The notes under the pieces are model-generated. The model saw nothing but the letters and a program-made list of their open reading frames with translations, was not told the DNA's origin and searched no databases. Positions 1-10,386 of a stretch of 64,000 nt of DNA are shown here, piece after piece (position 1 is the first letter of the stretch; every line of letters begins with the position of its first letter). Both the position numbers and the translations under genes were made by a program. The stretch is from Rhododendron vialii (Eukaryota; Streptophyta; Magnoliopsida; Ericales; Ericaceae), in NCBI RefSeq assembly GCF_030253575.1, contig NC_080563.1, positions 11,489,001 to 11,553,000 of the forward strand, given 5' to 3'.

Positions 1-147
1 GCCGGTTGAGCGGCTAAATGTCACTTTGTACGTTAATTCTTGGTTCACATCTGAGAACTCGAGCGTCTCAGGGTCAACAGTCACAGTAACACCCAGTGGT
101 TGAACAATGACAGAGCGGTAAGAAAAACCACCGGCCGGCCCGACATT
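1..147 (-). pseudogene. 3' fragment of a second subtilase gene
   Basis: Read on the minus strand this stretch is an open frame that matches the subtilase at 17827-20058 almost base for base, covering its residues of about 664-712 (from [12 protein letters not shown] to FSRSTG, in the fibronectin-like C-terminal domain). Differences are few, for example Q-P-L-G for Q-P-V-G. The match stops abruptly at about 147, where repeat DNA similar to 8484-8610 begins, so the catalytic part of this copy has been cut off. Its C-terminus lies beyond the window. I infer a tandem duplicate of the subtilase broken by repeat insertion. Whether any part of it is expressed cannot be told. Confidence 0.85.
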
Positions 148-262
148 TTTTCTCTCAATCGTCGTGCATAGCACGGGAGAAACGAGAATCACCCGTGGAA
201 GGACTTGACTTGAGGTCAAGGTCTTTGTTCAAATACTAACACAGATTGGACATATCATTGAT
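148..262. repeat. dispersed repeat, copy of 8484-8610
   Basis: The segment shares long blocks with 8484-8610, including the words CACGGGAGAAACGAG and GGACTTGACTT, with scattered substitutions. It directly abuts the broken subtilase fragment. Shorter relatives occur near 16636-16670 and 17040-17070. No coding capacity is evident. Confidence 0.6.
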
Positions 263-431
263 CATAATACTTTAAATTTTGAAAAGTATTAGAAAGAATT
301 ACAGCTACATGAATGTTGGAAAAAACATAGGTAACTGGGTGTAACAATTGACTAGCATACGATGCATTCGCTTGCAATTTGCACGGTGAGAGAGTCGATT
401 CGGGTCTTGATTTATAAAAGAAAAATAAAAT
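263..431. other. AT-rich spacer without recognised feature
   Basis: Spacer between the repeat at 148-262 and the duplicated block beginning at 432. I see no conserved protein frame or repeat boundary in it. Confidence 0.4.
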
Positions 432-735
432 CGTAATGAATTCTCGTCATTGTAAAAAAGAAAACAAAGAAGTAGAGATGAGAGCACCCGCGATATCAAT
501 GGAAGAGACGGCCACGGTTGAATAATTATCAGAGATTGAATTGATGGCAGGCGGATGATAATAGAGTCAGTGACAGATTTAGAATTTGGATTGGGAGGTC
601 ATTCTATTTGATGGGAGCCCACTTCTATTTTTTACATAGTGTTTATAAGAATATGAAGAGAAATCATGTTAAGTCAACAACAGACTTTGTCAAGAAATTT
701 TTTTAGTTCAAGAAAATAAAAGCTTGAGCCAATTA
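432..735. repeat. duplicated block, contiguous copy
   Basis: This block recurs as two pieces at 3310-3488 and 5433-5510. Shared landmarks are AAAACAAAGAAGTA, GAAGAGACGGCCA and AGAATATGAAGAGAAATCATG. The copy here lacks the roughly 1.9 kb of extra DNA that separates the pieces of the other copy, so it serves as the unfilled reference for those insertions. Confidence 0.7.
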
Positions 736-1429
736 TATTTATATGTGAAAATATAATGCTAGGGGTACCACAAACCTTGAACGGCAACCATGCACAAATT
801 CATTTTGCGTGTGTTTCAGGTTCCACAAAGATGATCAGAGTCGCTCATTTTGTTCACAATATTTTGTTTAAGATCCCAGTAAAAAATCATCTCAATCCGA
901 TATCGATAAGAGTATTTACGAATCATACAACTTTGCTTCAGAAATTGACCTGAATTTCTGAGACTTAAGTTTTAAACTATATTTTGCTTCTTTTTTCTCG
1001 CACAAACACAATCCGTTTGTTTATGATACAAAGTCCGAAAAAACTAATTTTTGGCAACGAGATACTTTTTCAACGAGTTCTACAAAATGGACGATTCAAA
1101 TACATCTTTTGTCCCGAATAGTCCCAAAAGATTGAAAACCACATGTATATTGTGGACTGGAATTCAGTCCGGTCATGTAAGTTTGCATCTATTGTGGTAC
1201 AAAAATACGATCTTGAAATCGTTTTCACTTCATTTTTCTTTAAATTGCTGTGCATAGAATGGAATATTTTTTCTCAGGGCTCCGTTTTTTTAAAACTTGA
1301 AAGTCTGGAAATTATTTCTGTATTTTTTATTTTTCGTAACGTTTGTTTAGCTTTTTGACGTAATTTTAGGTGTTAATCACTCGTCTCGACGAGACGAATC
1401 AGAAAAGTATAAAAGTATAGACTGGTGTT
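736..1429. other. no recognisable feature
   Basis: AT-rich DNA with only short frames on both strands that resemble no family I know. A 14-base palindrome built on GTCTCGACGAGAC lies near 1385, and a related word is found near 3212, on the other side of the LTR-like block. These may be the flanks of one older repeat. Confidence 0.35.
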
Positions 1430-3136
1430 GAAAAAATTCAAATAAAATGGCATTTATGTTCCAAAAGACAGCTGCTTTATAGAGACTTGTGAATTATTTT
1501 ATTTTCTTTAATTGTAATATGTGAAATATCATATTTTGAGGTTATATTGATGATTGAAGGTGTTGGTAGCAAGTGGGGTTCGATTAGGTGGCTGTTGGTA
1601 AAAATTTTAAATTTCTGTCCAGGTTGTACCGATACTGCATTTTGCCCAATACCGGTACCCGTTGTCCAGAGTTGTGTCGTTTGACATTTTTGGGGTTCTA
1701 GTACCGGTACTGGGAATCGCCCAGTATTGGAACCCACTGTCGAATTTCAAAAAATTCAGCACGTATTTCAGCCCACTATAAATACCCCATTTACCATTTT
1801 TCACACCCAAACCCCATGAAATAGATCTGGAAACACCCCCTCTCACCTACCCCATTCCAATTCACTCAAATCTCTTGATTTCTACCTCAAATCATCAAGA
1901 TCCAAGTGTTTTCTACTTCAAACTTTCTTGAATCTTGCATTTGGTGAACAAAAGGTAAGTTTTGTGTTCTTACTCTCACTCTTTGACACTCAATCTCGTT
2001 TCTTTCTCTCTCTCTCTCTCTCTCTCTTCTCGATCAGTTGTTGATCCATGCTTGTCTATTTTGTTTTTGGGTTATATCTACTCTAGATCTTGTAGCAAAA
2101 CTTGGGTAGAGCTTGTTCTTAGTAGATTCAAGCTTATAACACTTGGTAGACTTAGGGTTTTACTCAAAACCCATTTTGATAGAGATTTCTCTCTTTCTCT
2201 CCATGTTTTGCAGTGATTTCGTATGATATTAATGTTTGATTGCTATATATGGTTCGAATGGAACACCTAAGGGTTCGAGAATTTCATATTCTTATGAATG
2301 AAGTATTTTGTCTTGTTGGTATGTGTGGAATGAATATACTGTATCGGTATTGATATTCATGATGATAATGTGGTTATTGCTATGAAGTTGAATGAGAAGT
2401 TTATTGTGACGCAAGGGGTGAAAACACAAATCGCAAGGGGTGGAGATTATTGTGATATAAGGGGTGAAAACACAAATCGCAAGGGGTGGAAATTCAGTGG
2501 GAGGTGTGTGTGTGTATGTGTGCATGTGTGTGAGAATGAATCTAAGCTAGTAAACGGTGTTGGTACATATCAATATTGGATTTATCATTGTGTACTAAGT
2601 TCCTTGTATTCTAATGATTTAGAATCATTGCTAGTTCTCTTCTTACAAAAAGGACTTGTCATTTAGCTCGATTCACTGTGTCCATGTTTGTCATTTCATT
2701 AGCATATAGATTCTGAAGAGACTTTCCTACTTAGGCTAGTGTAGCTCAATCCAATCTTTCTTTTCAGGTTCAAATGCTGGACAATAACTTACTTGCATCG
2801 TGTGCTTGGAAGCGAAAGACTTTTTGGAAGCTAACTATGTTTAGTTACTTAATCATCTTTGTAATGACTTCTTTTGTTTAAGATGACTTTGTAAGTTGTA
2901 ACTAATTATTCTAGAAATTCTTTTGATTAAATCGTTTGTAACTAAAGAACTTATTCGTACTTTTACTTAAGCTTATGTGGGGCCGGTGTGCCAATGTACG
3001 TTGTATATTTCCTTAAATTTGGGGACTTGAATTATAAATTAAACAGATGAGAATTTTTCTGGGTAATATTTATGACATGCGAGAATCTTTTATTAAAATG
3101 AAATATTTATTTATATTTAAAATTGAGAGCGTGACA
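1430..3136 (+). mobile_element. LTR-derived block related to the solo LTR at 10387
   Basis: The block is collinear with the solo LTR at 10387-12071: both contain GGCTAGTGTAGCTCAA, then a CAGGT and a GGAAGC-rich stretch, then an end of the type GAG(A/G)G(C/T)GTGACA. A TATA-like ACTATAAATACC at 1774 is followed by a CT microsatellite near 2007-2028, as expected for an LTR promoter and leader. The right end at 3136 is reasonable. The left end is approximate because I could not find a matching target duplication. No gag or pol frame is present. Confidence 0.55.
1640..1712. promoter_or_regulatory. ACCGGTAC-type palindromes upstream of LTR TATA
   Basis: Two ACCGGT-centred palindromes (about 1650 and 1702) and related GATAC/AGTATTGG words lie just upstream of the TATA-like box at 1774. 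They have the same spacing character as the TATCGATAC arrays in other LTRs of this window. A binding or structural role is inference only. Confidence 0.35.
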
Positions 3137-3309
3137 TGTTTGATATTTTTTTCATCCTTAGTGATTTTTCTTTCTGTTTTTGGTCATAATTTTGTACCTT
3201 TTAGATTCTTCTCGTCGGGACGAATGATTAATCCAAAAAAAATCACACAAATCTAAAAAAAATCAGAAAAGATTAATAAAACACAGAAAACGAAGAAATA
3301 AGTTAAGTT

Positions 3310-3488
3310 TTGAAAATCGTAAGGAATTGTCGTCATTGTTAGAAAGAAAACAAAGAAGTACAGATGAGAGTAGTTGCGATATTAATAGAAGAGACGGCCA
3401 TGGTTGAATAATTACCAGAGATCGGTTTGATGGCAAGCAGATGATAATAAATTTAGTGGCAGAATCAAAATTTGGATTGGGACGTCAC
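3310..3488. repeat. duplicated block, left piece of the interrupted copy
   Basis: Matches 432-610 with scattered substitutions. The match resumes at 5433-5510, so 3489-5432 is insertion DNA relative to the first copy. Confidence 0.65.
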
Positions 3489-3852
3489 ACTTGAATGTTT
3501 TTTTTCAAAAAAAATAGTTTTACAAAAAACAAATTTTTGTGTAACTACGGTTTTCAAAAAAATAGTTTTATATAAGAAAAGGTTTTGAAAAAACAGGTTT
3601 AAAAACAAACAGTTTTTTCGGAAAAAAAAGGTTTTTTTTGGTATAAAAAATTAGTTAATTAATAAACAAATTTTGGGAGAAAATAGTTTTTTTTACAAAT
3701 AGTGTTTTTAAAAAAAATTAGTAAAATATTTTTTTTGAAAACATTGTAGAAAAAGAAAGAGACAAGAGAGGGAAGAGAGAACTTTTTTTTTTGGTAATAA
3801 TGAATGTATTTGATTGAGAATGTGAGGTTTATTAAATTTAATTATCGGCAAA
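3489..3852. other. homopolymer-rich insertion DNA
   Basis: This stretch is dominated by runs of A and T (TTTTTTCAAAAAAAATAG-like words) up to about 3730. From about 3764 to 3852 follows a segment, GGGAAGAGAGAAC to ATCGGCAAAA, that recurs at about 5186-5272. No gene is evident. Confidence 0.4.
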
Positions 3853-5171
3853 ACCACCAAACTGGGGTGTTTGGTGGTTTTGGGGGGTTTCTTTTGTGTC
3901 TCTGTTTGGGATAGCTGCTTGGGGGTCGGGTGTTTTTCTTTGGTTTTTGTTTTTCCTTTTTGGGTTTGTGTCTGGTGGTGTTTGTCCCCTCTTTTGTTTG
4001 TGTCCTTTTCTTCTCCCAAATGTTTGGTGTGTCTGGTCTTCTTTGAGTCCCTCCCCTAGTCTTTTTTCCTTTCTTTCTAGGTCTTCTCAACTCTATTAGA
4101 GTCTATTCTCTTGGTCTCAAGCCTCTTGATAATCTTTTCTCCTATCAAATCCTATTCCTTGGAGGGCTAGGAGGAGTAAGAGAGCTGAAGCTGTGATAAA
4201 ACCTTGGAGATTGTAATTGGATTTCTATTACTCTTTCAACTCCACTGTTTTGGAGGGCTAAGAGTTTTTCTCAGGTTTGGGCTTTTTGCCTTGAGGCTAA
4301 TTTGTAAAATTTTGATGTTGGTGCAAAATGAAGATGGCTAAAGGTGCAAGTGAGTTTTTTCCTCTTTTCAACTCCCAATTCTGGGGAGGGCTAAGAGCTT
4401 TTGGAGATATAGCAAACAATTTCTGCTGCTGGGATTGATAGAAGAATGTTTCAGTTTTGGGTGTATTCACTACTCAAATGCTTAATGATTCCTAGTGTGT
4501 ACCATTCTCTCTTATCAACTCCCAATTCTTGGGTGGGCTAAGAGTTCATTTGGATGCTGATGAGTTTGAGCATGTCTAACTTTATCTCAACTAATGATGC
4601 CTTGCTGATACCGAAACAAGCTGAATGTTGAGCTGATAGATTACTATTTCCTGCTGGAAATCTTTCTGCTGGGATTCTCATGAACTAAGGGGATTATTGT
4701 GCTGCATTTGTTACTTTTGGTCAAAAGTTGAGGGATGAGCTGCAACTTGCTGTGATGGATATTGATACTCTGGAATTTCTGTGCTGGTTATTTCTACTTC
4801 AACTGATGATGTTTTGGTTGCTATTGGATCTGATCTGCTCTTGCTGATATTGCTCCTGTTGCTGATTGTTTCAATTGTTTTGATTTGGAGATGTTATGAA
4901 GCTGGAAGTCTTAAATGTTTGAAGTTACCTCTAAGTTAGAGTTTTTGCTGCTGGTCTCGCCTTCTCAAATGGTTTGAAGTGCTGATATTTGGGCCATTTT
5001 GTTCGTAGGCTCATTCAATTTCTATTGAATGTAATATTTTCTTCTTTCTTTTTCATTCTTTTGTAGGTCTATTATGATACCTCATCCTCTGTGGTCCGTA
5101 ATTGGTCTCCCCTCGATGTACCCATTGTCGAGTTCTAATAAAATTTGGTTGCCTATCAAAAAAAAAAAAAA
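3853..5171 (+). mobile_element. LINE-type 3' region with poly(A) tail
   Basis: The segment starts T/G-rich and ends at CCTATCAAAAAAAAAAAAA (5154-5171), the same ending style as the LINE tails near 31897, 61790 and 63560. It is flanked by an imperfect direct repeat of about 85 bp (3764-3852 and 5186-5272). It contains no reverse transcriptase. At least four imperfect copies of a motif like TCAACTCCCAATTCT followed by GGGCTAAGAG occur near 4145, 4237, 4367 and 4517. I read it as a degenerate LINE 3' untranslated region, but an unrelated polyadenylated insertion remains possible. Confidence 0.45.
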
Positions 5172-5279
5172 GGTTGGAGGCCGGGAAGGGAAGAGAGAAC
5201 GTTTTTTTGTTGTTGTAATGATTGGTGTATTTGATTGTGAATGTAGGGTTCATTAAATTTATTTATTGGCAAAAAGTTG

Positions 5280-5430
5280 CTAGTTTTGGTTATTTAAAGT
5301 CCAAAATTTGATTATTTCTAAGGAGGTTGCTAATTAAGTTTGATTATAGTATTGCGAGCTATATATATTTTGCACCAACAATGTTAATTTTAGAAATCTA
5401 TTACTTTTGGTTATGCCATTGTGGATACTC
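5280..5430. mobile_element. partial MITE, relative of 28952-29744
   Basis: The segment matches the right part of the complete MITE at 28952-29744 (CTAGTTTTG, CCAAAATTTGATTATTTCTAAGGA, TTTTGCACCAACA) and ends in CCATTGTGGATACTC followed by TAA (5431-5433). That is the same terminus and TAA target as the complete copy. Confidence 0.6.
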
Positions 5431-5432
5431 TA

Positions 5433-5510
5433 AGAATATGAAGAGAAATCATGTTAGCAGACTTTGTCCTGAACTTTTTTGAGTTCAAGAAATATAAAAG
5501 CTTGATTCAA
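5433..5510. repeat. duplicated block, right piece of the interrupted copy
   Basis: Matches about 648-735 (AGAATATGAAGAGAAATCATG and onward). With 3310-3488 it completes the second copy of the block at 432-735. Confidence 0.65.
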
Positions 5511-6327
5511 TTGTCTAGTGGTCTTGAAATGTATAAGAGCCATAGAAGTGTTATGTTTATGATCCGAATGGTCCACTTTGAAAATGCTACATTTTTTTCC
5601 CATTTGTGTTAGAAACCAAATTGTTCGGACACCAATCCTTGTCGAACTGACTTTTTATTAGTATTGCAAAATGATGTTTGAAAAAAGAAACTCTACCCGT
5701 AAAGATCATATACTACCATGAATTACTTAATTCCAATGAAAAGCAAACAAGAAGAATAAGAGCATAAGAAGGAGAAAGTTCTATTTTTCCAAACATAATA
5801 AAACTCATTAGATCAGGCATAGCACAGCTGCATGGGTCAGTGCTTGCGAGTATTATTTTCGCGAGAGGTATTCTAAATGCAATAAGTGGCCTAAGCTAAA
5901 ATTTGTAGGTATTATGCTTTACTATTTTAGAATCCAAATTGATCCAACCAATAAAATAATTTAGAATTTGACAAAATAATTAGTTAGTTATCAATCAAAC
6001 TATTTTACCTATTATCTATTGTGGAAAGAAATTACGATATTAGAATTCGTTTTTTTTCCTACCACATCGTTGTTATCCAAACAAGAGTGAAGAAACAGAG
6101 CATTTAGTTTGGAAGTTGGAACGGGACCATTTTAGCCTACACCATTTGTCAAGTCACCTTTGTTGATTATTTCAGATATTTCCACACCAATAAGTCTACA
6201 ACTACAAACATTTACTCATGCATACATACAAACAAAACAAATATCTCTGACATTACACGCTTAATGTGAGAGATATTATTTGTTTGTTTGTATAGTATGT
6301 GTAAGTGTTTGTGTTTGTGGTTGTAGA
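5511..6327. repeat. dispersed repeat flanking the hAT element
   Basis: From about 6050 to 6327 this matches 16830-17040 and, in part, 16565-16640 (GTTATCCAAACAAGAGTGAA, CACACCAATAAGTCTACAAC). The copy continues on the far side of the hAT element at 8447. The part 5511-6050 is AT-rich and shows nothing I recognise. Confidence 0.6.
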
Positions 6328-7120
6328 CAGGGACAGAGCTTGTAAGTGGGGGAGTGGCACGTGCCACCCCCGGCCCATTCCAGAAATACCATATATATAT
6401 ATAGGATACAGTAAATATAAATATGTGAAAGTATTTTCACAAAATGTTACCCACTTTGCACTATAAGAAAAATGAAATTTGGTGACAAAAAAGTGGCGAC
6501 GAAATTTAATTTTGTCGCTGTTTTGACAACTTTCGTGAAGAAATAATTTTGTCACAAATTATACCTATTTAGCGACAGAAAAAATATTTTCGTCACCAAA
6601 GGTATCCATTTGGCGACGAAATACAATTTTCGTCGCCGAAAGCTTAAAAAATGTGACAAAATTATTTTTCATCACCAAAGATAATCATTTGGTGACAAAA
6701 AATATATTTTGTCACCAAATGGGGCCAATTTAGTAACGAAATATTTTTTTCGTAACCAAATGCTTAACTTTGGTGATGAAAATATTTTTTTCGTCACCAA
6801 ATGTTAAACTTTGGTGACGAAAAATATTTTCGTCACCATTTTAATGCTTTCGGCGACGAAAAATATATTTTGTCGACAAATGGGTACCTTTGGTGATGAA
6901 ATTTATAAATTGCACTTTGTCACTAAATATATTTCGGACATAACTCTTTACTAAGAACTCCGATTGAAATAATTTAAATTGAGTTTGAGCAATAACTCAA
7001 ATGCCTACAACTTTCATGTTTATCAAAATTGCTAATTTTAATGTTTAAAAATTCAAAACTACATTCGAAATATATTTTCATGTTAAACATATATGTTATA
7101 TATTAGAGAGGAATTTTCAA

Positions 7121-7449
7121 GTGAGGGATCTCTCATTTTGTTAAAATGAGGAACTTTTATTTCCCGATCAAATTTAAAAATGTGAACCGTTCAATGTGTG
7201 CAGAACGTAATTTTAAGGATCTCCGCAAGAAATCAGCAAAAAAAATGACCGGGAAGGGCGTCATCCGAGCAGTTTTTTTTGAATCGTACAATGAAAACTG
7301 CTCGGATGAAGCTTTTCCCAGTCATTTTTTTTGCTGATTTCTCACAAGGACCCTTAAAATCACGTTCTGATCACTTTGAGCGGCTCGGATCATCGAAATT
7401 CAATCGGGAAGAGGAGTCCCGCATTTTAATAAAATGAGGAATCCCTCAC
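7121..7449. mobile_element. 329 bp foldback element
   Basis: Nearly the whole segment is one inverted repeat: GTGAGGGATCTCTCATTTTG at the left pairs with the reverse of AATGAGGAATCCCTCAC at the right. The inner arms (AAATCAGCAAAAAAAATGAC and its complement, CATCCGAGCAGTTTT and its complement) pair almost perfectly around a loop of about 12 bases near 7285. It lies inside the CACTA-like element. A transcript would form a stem of about 155 bp. Confidence 0.7.
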
Positions 7450-7495
7450 CGGAACCTAACTCATATATTAGATATTCAAATATGTATTGGAAAGT

Positions 7496-7567
7496 GTGTG
7501 TGGTGCAGTTGGTTGAAGCTTGGATGAAAAACTCAGGGGACTTGGGTTTGAAACCCAGCAGGAGCAA
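7496..7567 (+). repeat. tRNA-like relic or SINE head
   Basis: An A-box-like TGGTGCAGTTGG (7501-7512) and a B-box-like GGTTTGAAACC (7545-7555) have tRNA-like spacing. The second sits in a good T-arm (TTGGG, seven-base loop, CCCAG). No convincing anticodon arm or acceptor stem is visible, so this is a tRNA-derived relic, not a working tRNA gene. Confidence 0.35.
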
Positions 7568-7923
7568 GAAAGAGGGATTTTTTTTTATACGAAAACGTCT
7601 TTTGCAACAAAAAATTTCGTCACCGAATCAGTGACGAATTTTTTCATTGCCAAAAAGAATAATTTATGACAAAAATTTTCAAAGTCAAAAAGCATAATAG
7701 GTGAGGAAAAAAATTTCATCACAAATTATTCACTTTTTGGTGACGAAATATTTTTTTAGCAAAAGGCACAATAGGTGACGAAAAATAGATTTTGTCAACA
7801 GGTAGGAATCCTCGACAATCTTTATTCGACAAAATATTTTTCGTAACCTATATCATTTTTGACCAAAAACATGCAATTTGTGACTATTTTCGTTCGTCGC
7901 CTAATGTAATTTTTCTTGTAGTT

Positions 7924-8003
7924 CTGGTTGGTCAAGACGTATGGCATGGAATCTCCCCTTATGGGCACGGGAGTTCGATTCCCTGCTGCAACAGTGTTTT
8001 ATG
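7924..8003 (+). repeat. second tRNA-like relic
   Basis: CTGGTTGGTCAAGACG resembles a D-arm/A box, and AGTTCGATTCC (around 7971-7981) resembles a B box within a short T-stem. It directly follows the CACTA-like element inside the hAT element. It looks like a decayed tRNA-derived head. Confidence 0.3.
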
Positions 8004-8446
8004 TTTTCCTTTGTCTATAAACTCCTTTCAGACCTCTCTCCCTCTCTCTTTCTAAATTTTTGGATTTAATCCCACAATATTTGTAGACCACAAGCTTTTT
8101 AATTTTTTCCACTGATTGAAGAGTGGCGTGACCCATTTGGACATTATCTTTTTATCAACATTAGACATTAAATTTCTTCCATAAATTTAGTATTTTTAGA
8201 CATGTTTCTTTGCGGATAATGATAAGTGTGTGAATTCACACATATGTTGATTTACATATGTGTACAAATAACGAGTTCCTTTAACGAGTTCTTGCAAATA
8301 TTTTCCAAAAAGTTTGAATTTGTTTGAAGAACAACATATTCTTTTTAGGTTCTCGGGTTTCGCAGGTGGTGTTCTTTATGGAATGGAGGGATTATATTAA
8401 CCTTTTTGGGTGCCACCTCCATGTTCGAATCTTGGCTTTGCCCCTG

Positions 8447-9582
8447 ATTGTAGATTTATTGATAGTGTAAATAGCACGGGTTCAGTTTTTCTTTCAATCG
8501 TAGCACATAGCACGAGAGAAACGAGGATCACCCGTGAAATTAAGGACTTGACTTGCGGTCAAGGTTTCCATTACTTATTTGACAAGATTGGACATTTTTA
8601 TCATCATAATCAAGGGCGGAGCTACTTGGTGGGGGTGTGGCACATGCCACTCCAGCTTCAGGAATTTCCCCCCCCCCCCCAAAAAAAAAAAAAAGAAGAA
8701 GAAGAAGAAGGAGGATTACACGAAAACTGGAAAATATAGATAATGTATGCAAAATGCACACTGAATGTACTTTGCTCCAGGCGGCTAAGTTGTACAATTA
8801 AAAATAACTTAAAAATCCACACTAATGAAGAGAATACAAATCTCTAGCCTAATTACCATAGAATACCATTAAAAATAACTTAAACCCACCTTAGATCAGA
8901 TCAAAACATCACGCCAAAAAAATACATAATTAAAGACAAAATATATTTTGATTTCTTCTTTACAAAAGCTTGCCATTTGCCACTTTTTGATTGCACCCCT
9001 TAAAGCCTCCACTTTCAAGTTTTAGCTCTTGAGCAATAAGTTCTGATTTCCCCCCTTTGTACGTTTGTCTCTTGAGCAATACAACTTTCTTACTTTACCT
9101 TAACCGTGCAGCCCCTTAACCTTTGCCATGTTTTTCATCTATCAGTTGATTCTCCATTTTGTAACTCCACCTCTTCAATTTTAGAATCCTACAGTCATGT
9201 CACTCCTTGCACAAAAGAATCTGTCTCAAACACTCAGCTTTTCATCTAGCTGATGCAACAAAGCTGTGAATCTGATCTGCTACTACACCGGCCAACTCTT
9301 CAATAATTGAACTTCCGTTGAGTAATCTTCAATACTCTGGCTTCCTAGTACGTGTATTCTTCTCTTCTTCTGTACATGTATTGTTTTCGTGTATTAGTAC
9401 ATTAACTTTGACATGAAATATATATCTCTGCGATATTTAAATGATGCTTTAAATTTCTACATTTCTTATCAATTTTGTTCTATTTACTATCTTTTGAGAG
9501 CATGAATGTTTATTTGATCAATTTTTTGAATTTATTATCTCATAAATTCAATGCATGCATATGGTATCTCTTAGAAAAAAAA
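8447..9582. other. repeat flank and spacer, no gene
   Basis: 8447-8620 is the right part of the dispersed repeat split by the hAT element, followed by a degenerate stretch (GGCGGAGCTACTTGG) that resembles the hAT termini and a C/A/GAA low-complexity tract at 8671-8713. From 8720 to 9582 I see only AT-rich spacer without conserved frames. Confidence 0.45.
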
Positions 9583-9775
9583 AACAGGACACTCTAGGAA
9601 ATGTGTTGGATACGTATTTGGAGAGTGCCCGAAGAGTGTCGGTGTCCGAGAAGTGTCTAACACCGATACGTGAGCCCGACGAAGTATCCGTACTATATAA
9701 TATGTGTGTGTGTGTGCAGATATAGAACAAAACAAAGAGCACTGAACAACGATAATATACTTAATCTAACTAAAC
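9583..9775. repeat. direct repeat A, first copy
   Basis: About 190 bp that recurs at 9900-10083, sharing AGGACACTCTAGGA, AAGTGTC and GAACAAAACAAA. Both copies are rich in short inverted words of the GTGTCCGACAC kind. Confidence 0.65.
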
Positions 9776-9779
9776 TTTA

Positions 9780-9899
9780 AGAACTCATTCTCTTTGACAC
9801 CCCAATACACAAATTTTCGGAAAATGTAGACACAACATGTTGGGGGACACAGAAAGAATCCCAAGAGTCTTGCAAGGGTATTAGACCCCAAATATTGGG
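9780..9899. repeat. repeat B, copy also at 12455-12590
   Basis: Shares ACACAAATTTTC, ACACAAC(A/G)(T/C)GTTGGGGGACAC and TTGCAAGGGT with 12455-12590, on the other side of the solo LTR. Confidence 0.6.
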
Positions 9900-10083
9900 G
9901 AAAAAATAGGACACTCTAGGAGAAGTGTTGGACATGTGTCCCGAGAGTATTGGTGTCCAAGAAGTGTCCAACATCAATACGTGAGCTCCGATAAAGTCTC
10001 CGTACTGCAAATCTGTGTGTATGTGTGCATATATGGAACAAAACAAACAACACTGAACAAGAATTATATTCTTAATCTAATAG
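9900..10083. repeat. direct repeat A, second copy
   Basis: Second copy of 9583-9775 at roughly 80 percent identity by eye. Confidence 0.65.
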
Positions 10084-10386
10084 CTTTCTGTAGGAAAAAG
10101 TCCCATTTTGTCTTTTCATAGATCTACTACTTAAGTCTTTACTTTCTAACTCAATGCCTTAGGCTTTAGAATATTAAAGTAGTAACAATATTTCGACCAA
10201 GTTTTCCTTTACCACTGACTTTTGGTTATTATAAGAAAACTCAGAATTTAATCTATTGCTAATCAACCATTTTGCTCATTTACACTAGGCTAATGATATT
10301 TGCCATGTTTTCTGCACTGATCTGATCTAGACAGCTAAAAAATAGACTCAAACTTGGTGATCTTGATATGTAGCTGTAATGTAAAC

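Larger units (their letters stand above)
6459..7923. mobile_element. CACTA-like non-autonomous element nested in the hAT
   Basis: The left end is CACTATAAGAAAAATG and the right end, read in reverse, is AACTACAAGAAAAATTAC, with possible 3 bp targets TTG and CTG. The subterminal regions (6470-6920 and 7600-7900) carry many inverted copies of GGTGACGAAA / TTTCGTCACC. Such a dense subterminal array is the usual signature of CACTA elements. There is no transposase frame. The terminal C at the right end is mutated, so the exact right boundary is uncertain. Confidence 0.65.
6328..8446. mobile_element. non-autonomous hAT-like element, 2119 bp
   Basis: The ends are inverted: CAGGGACAGAGC at the left and, on the opposite strand, CAGGGGCAAAGCCAAG at the right. 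They are flanked by the near-identical 8 bp duplications GTTGTAGA (6320-6327) and ATTGTAGA (8447-8454). The related sequence at 16621-16650 contains the unoccupied site, reading through GTTGTAGATTTATTGG with a single copy of the octamer, which confirms the insertion. No transposase is present. Most of the interior is a second element (6459-7923). Confidence 0.8.

Noticed and set aside
3708-4099. Lysine/threonine-rich minus-strand and phenylalanine-rich plus-strand frames
   Set aside because: They follow from the T/G-rich low-complexity DNA of a LINE-like tail. No conserved protein is recognisable.
7924-8003. A functional tRNA gene
   Set aside because: There is a B-box and T-arm, but no acceptor stem or clear anticodon arm could be drawn.
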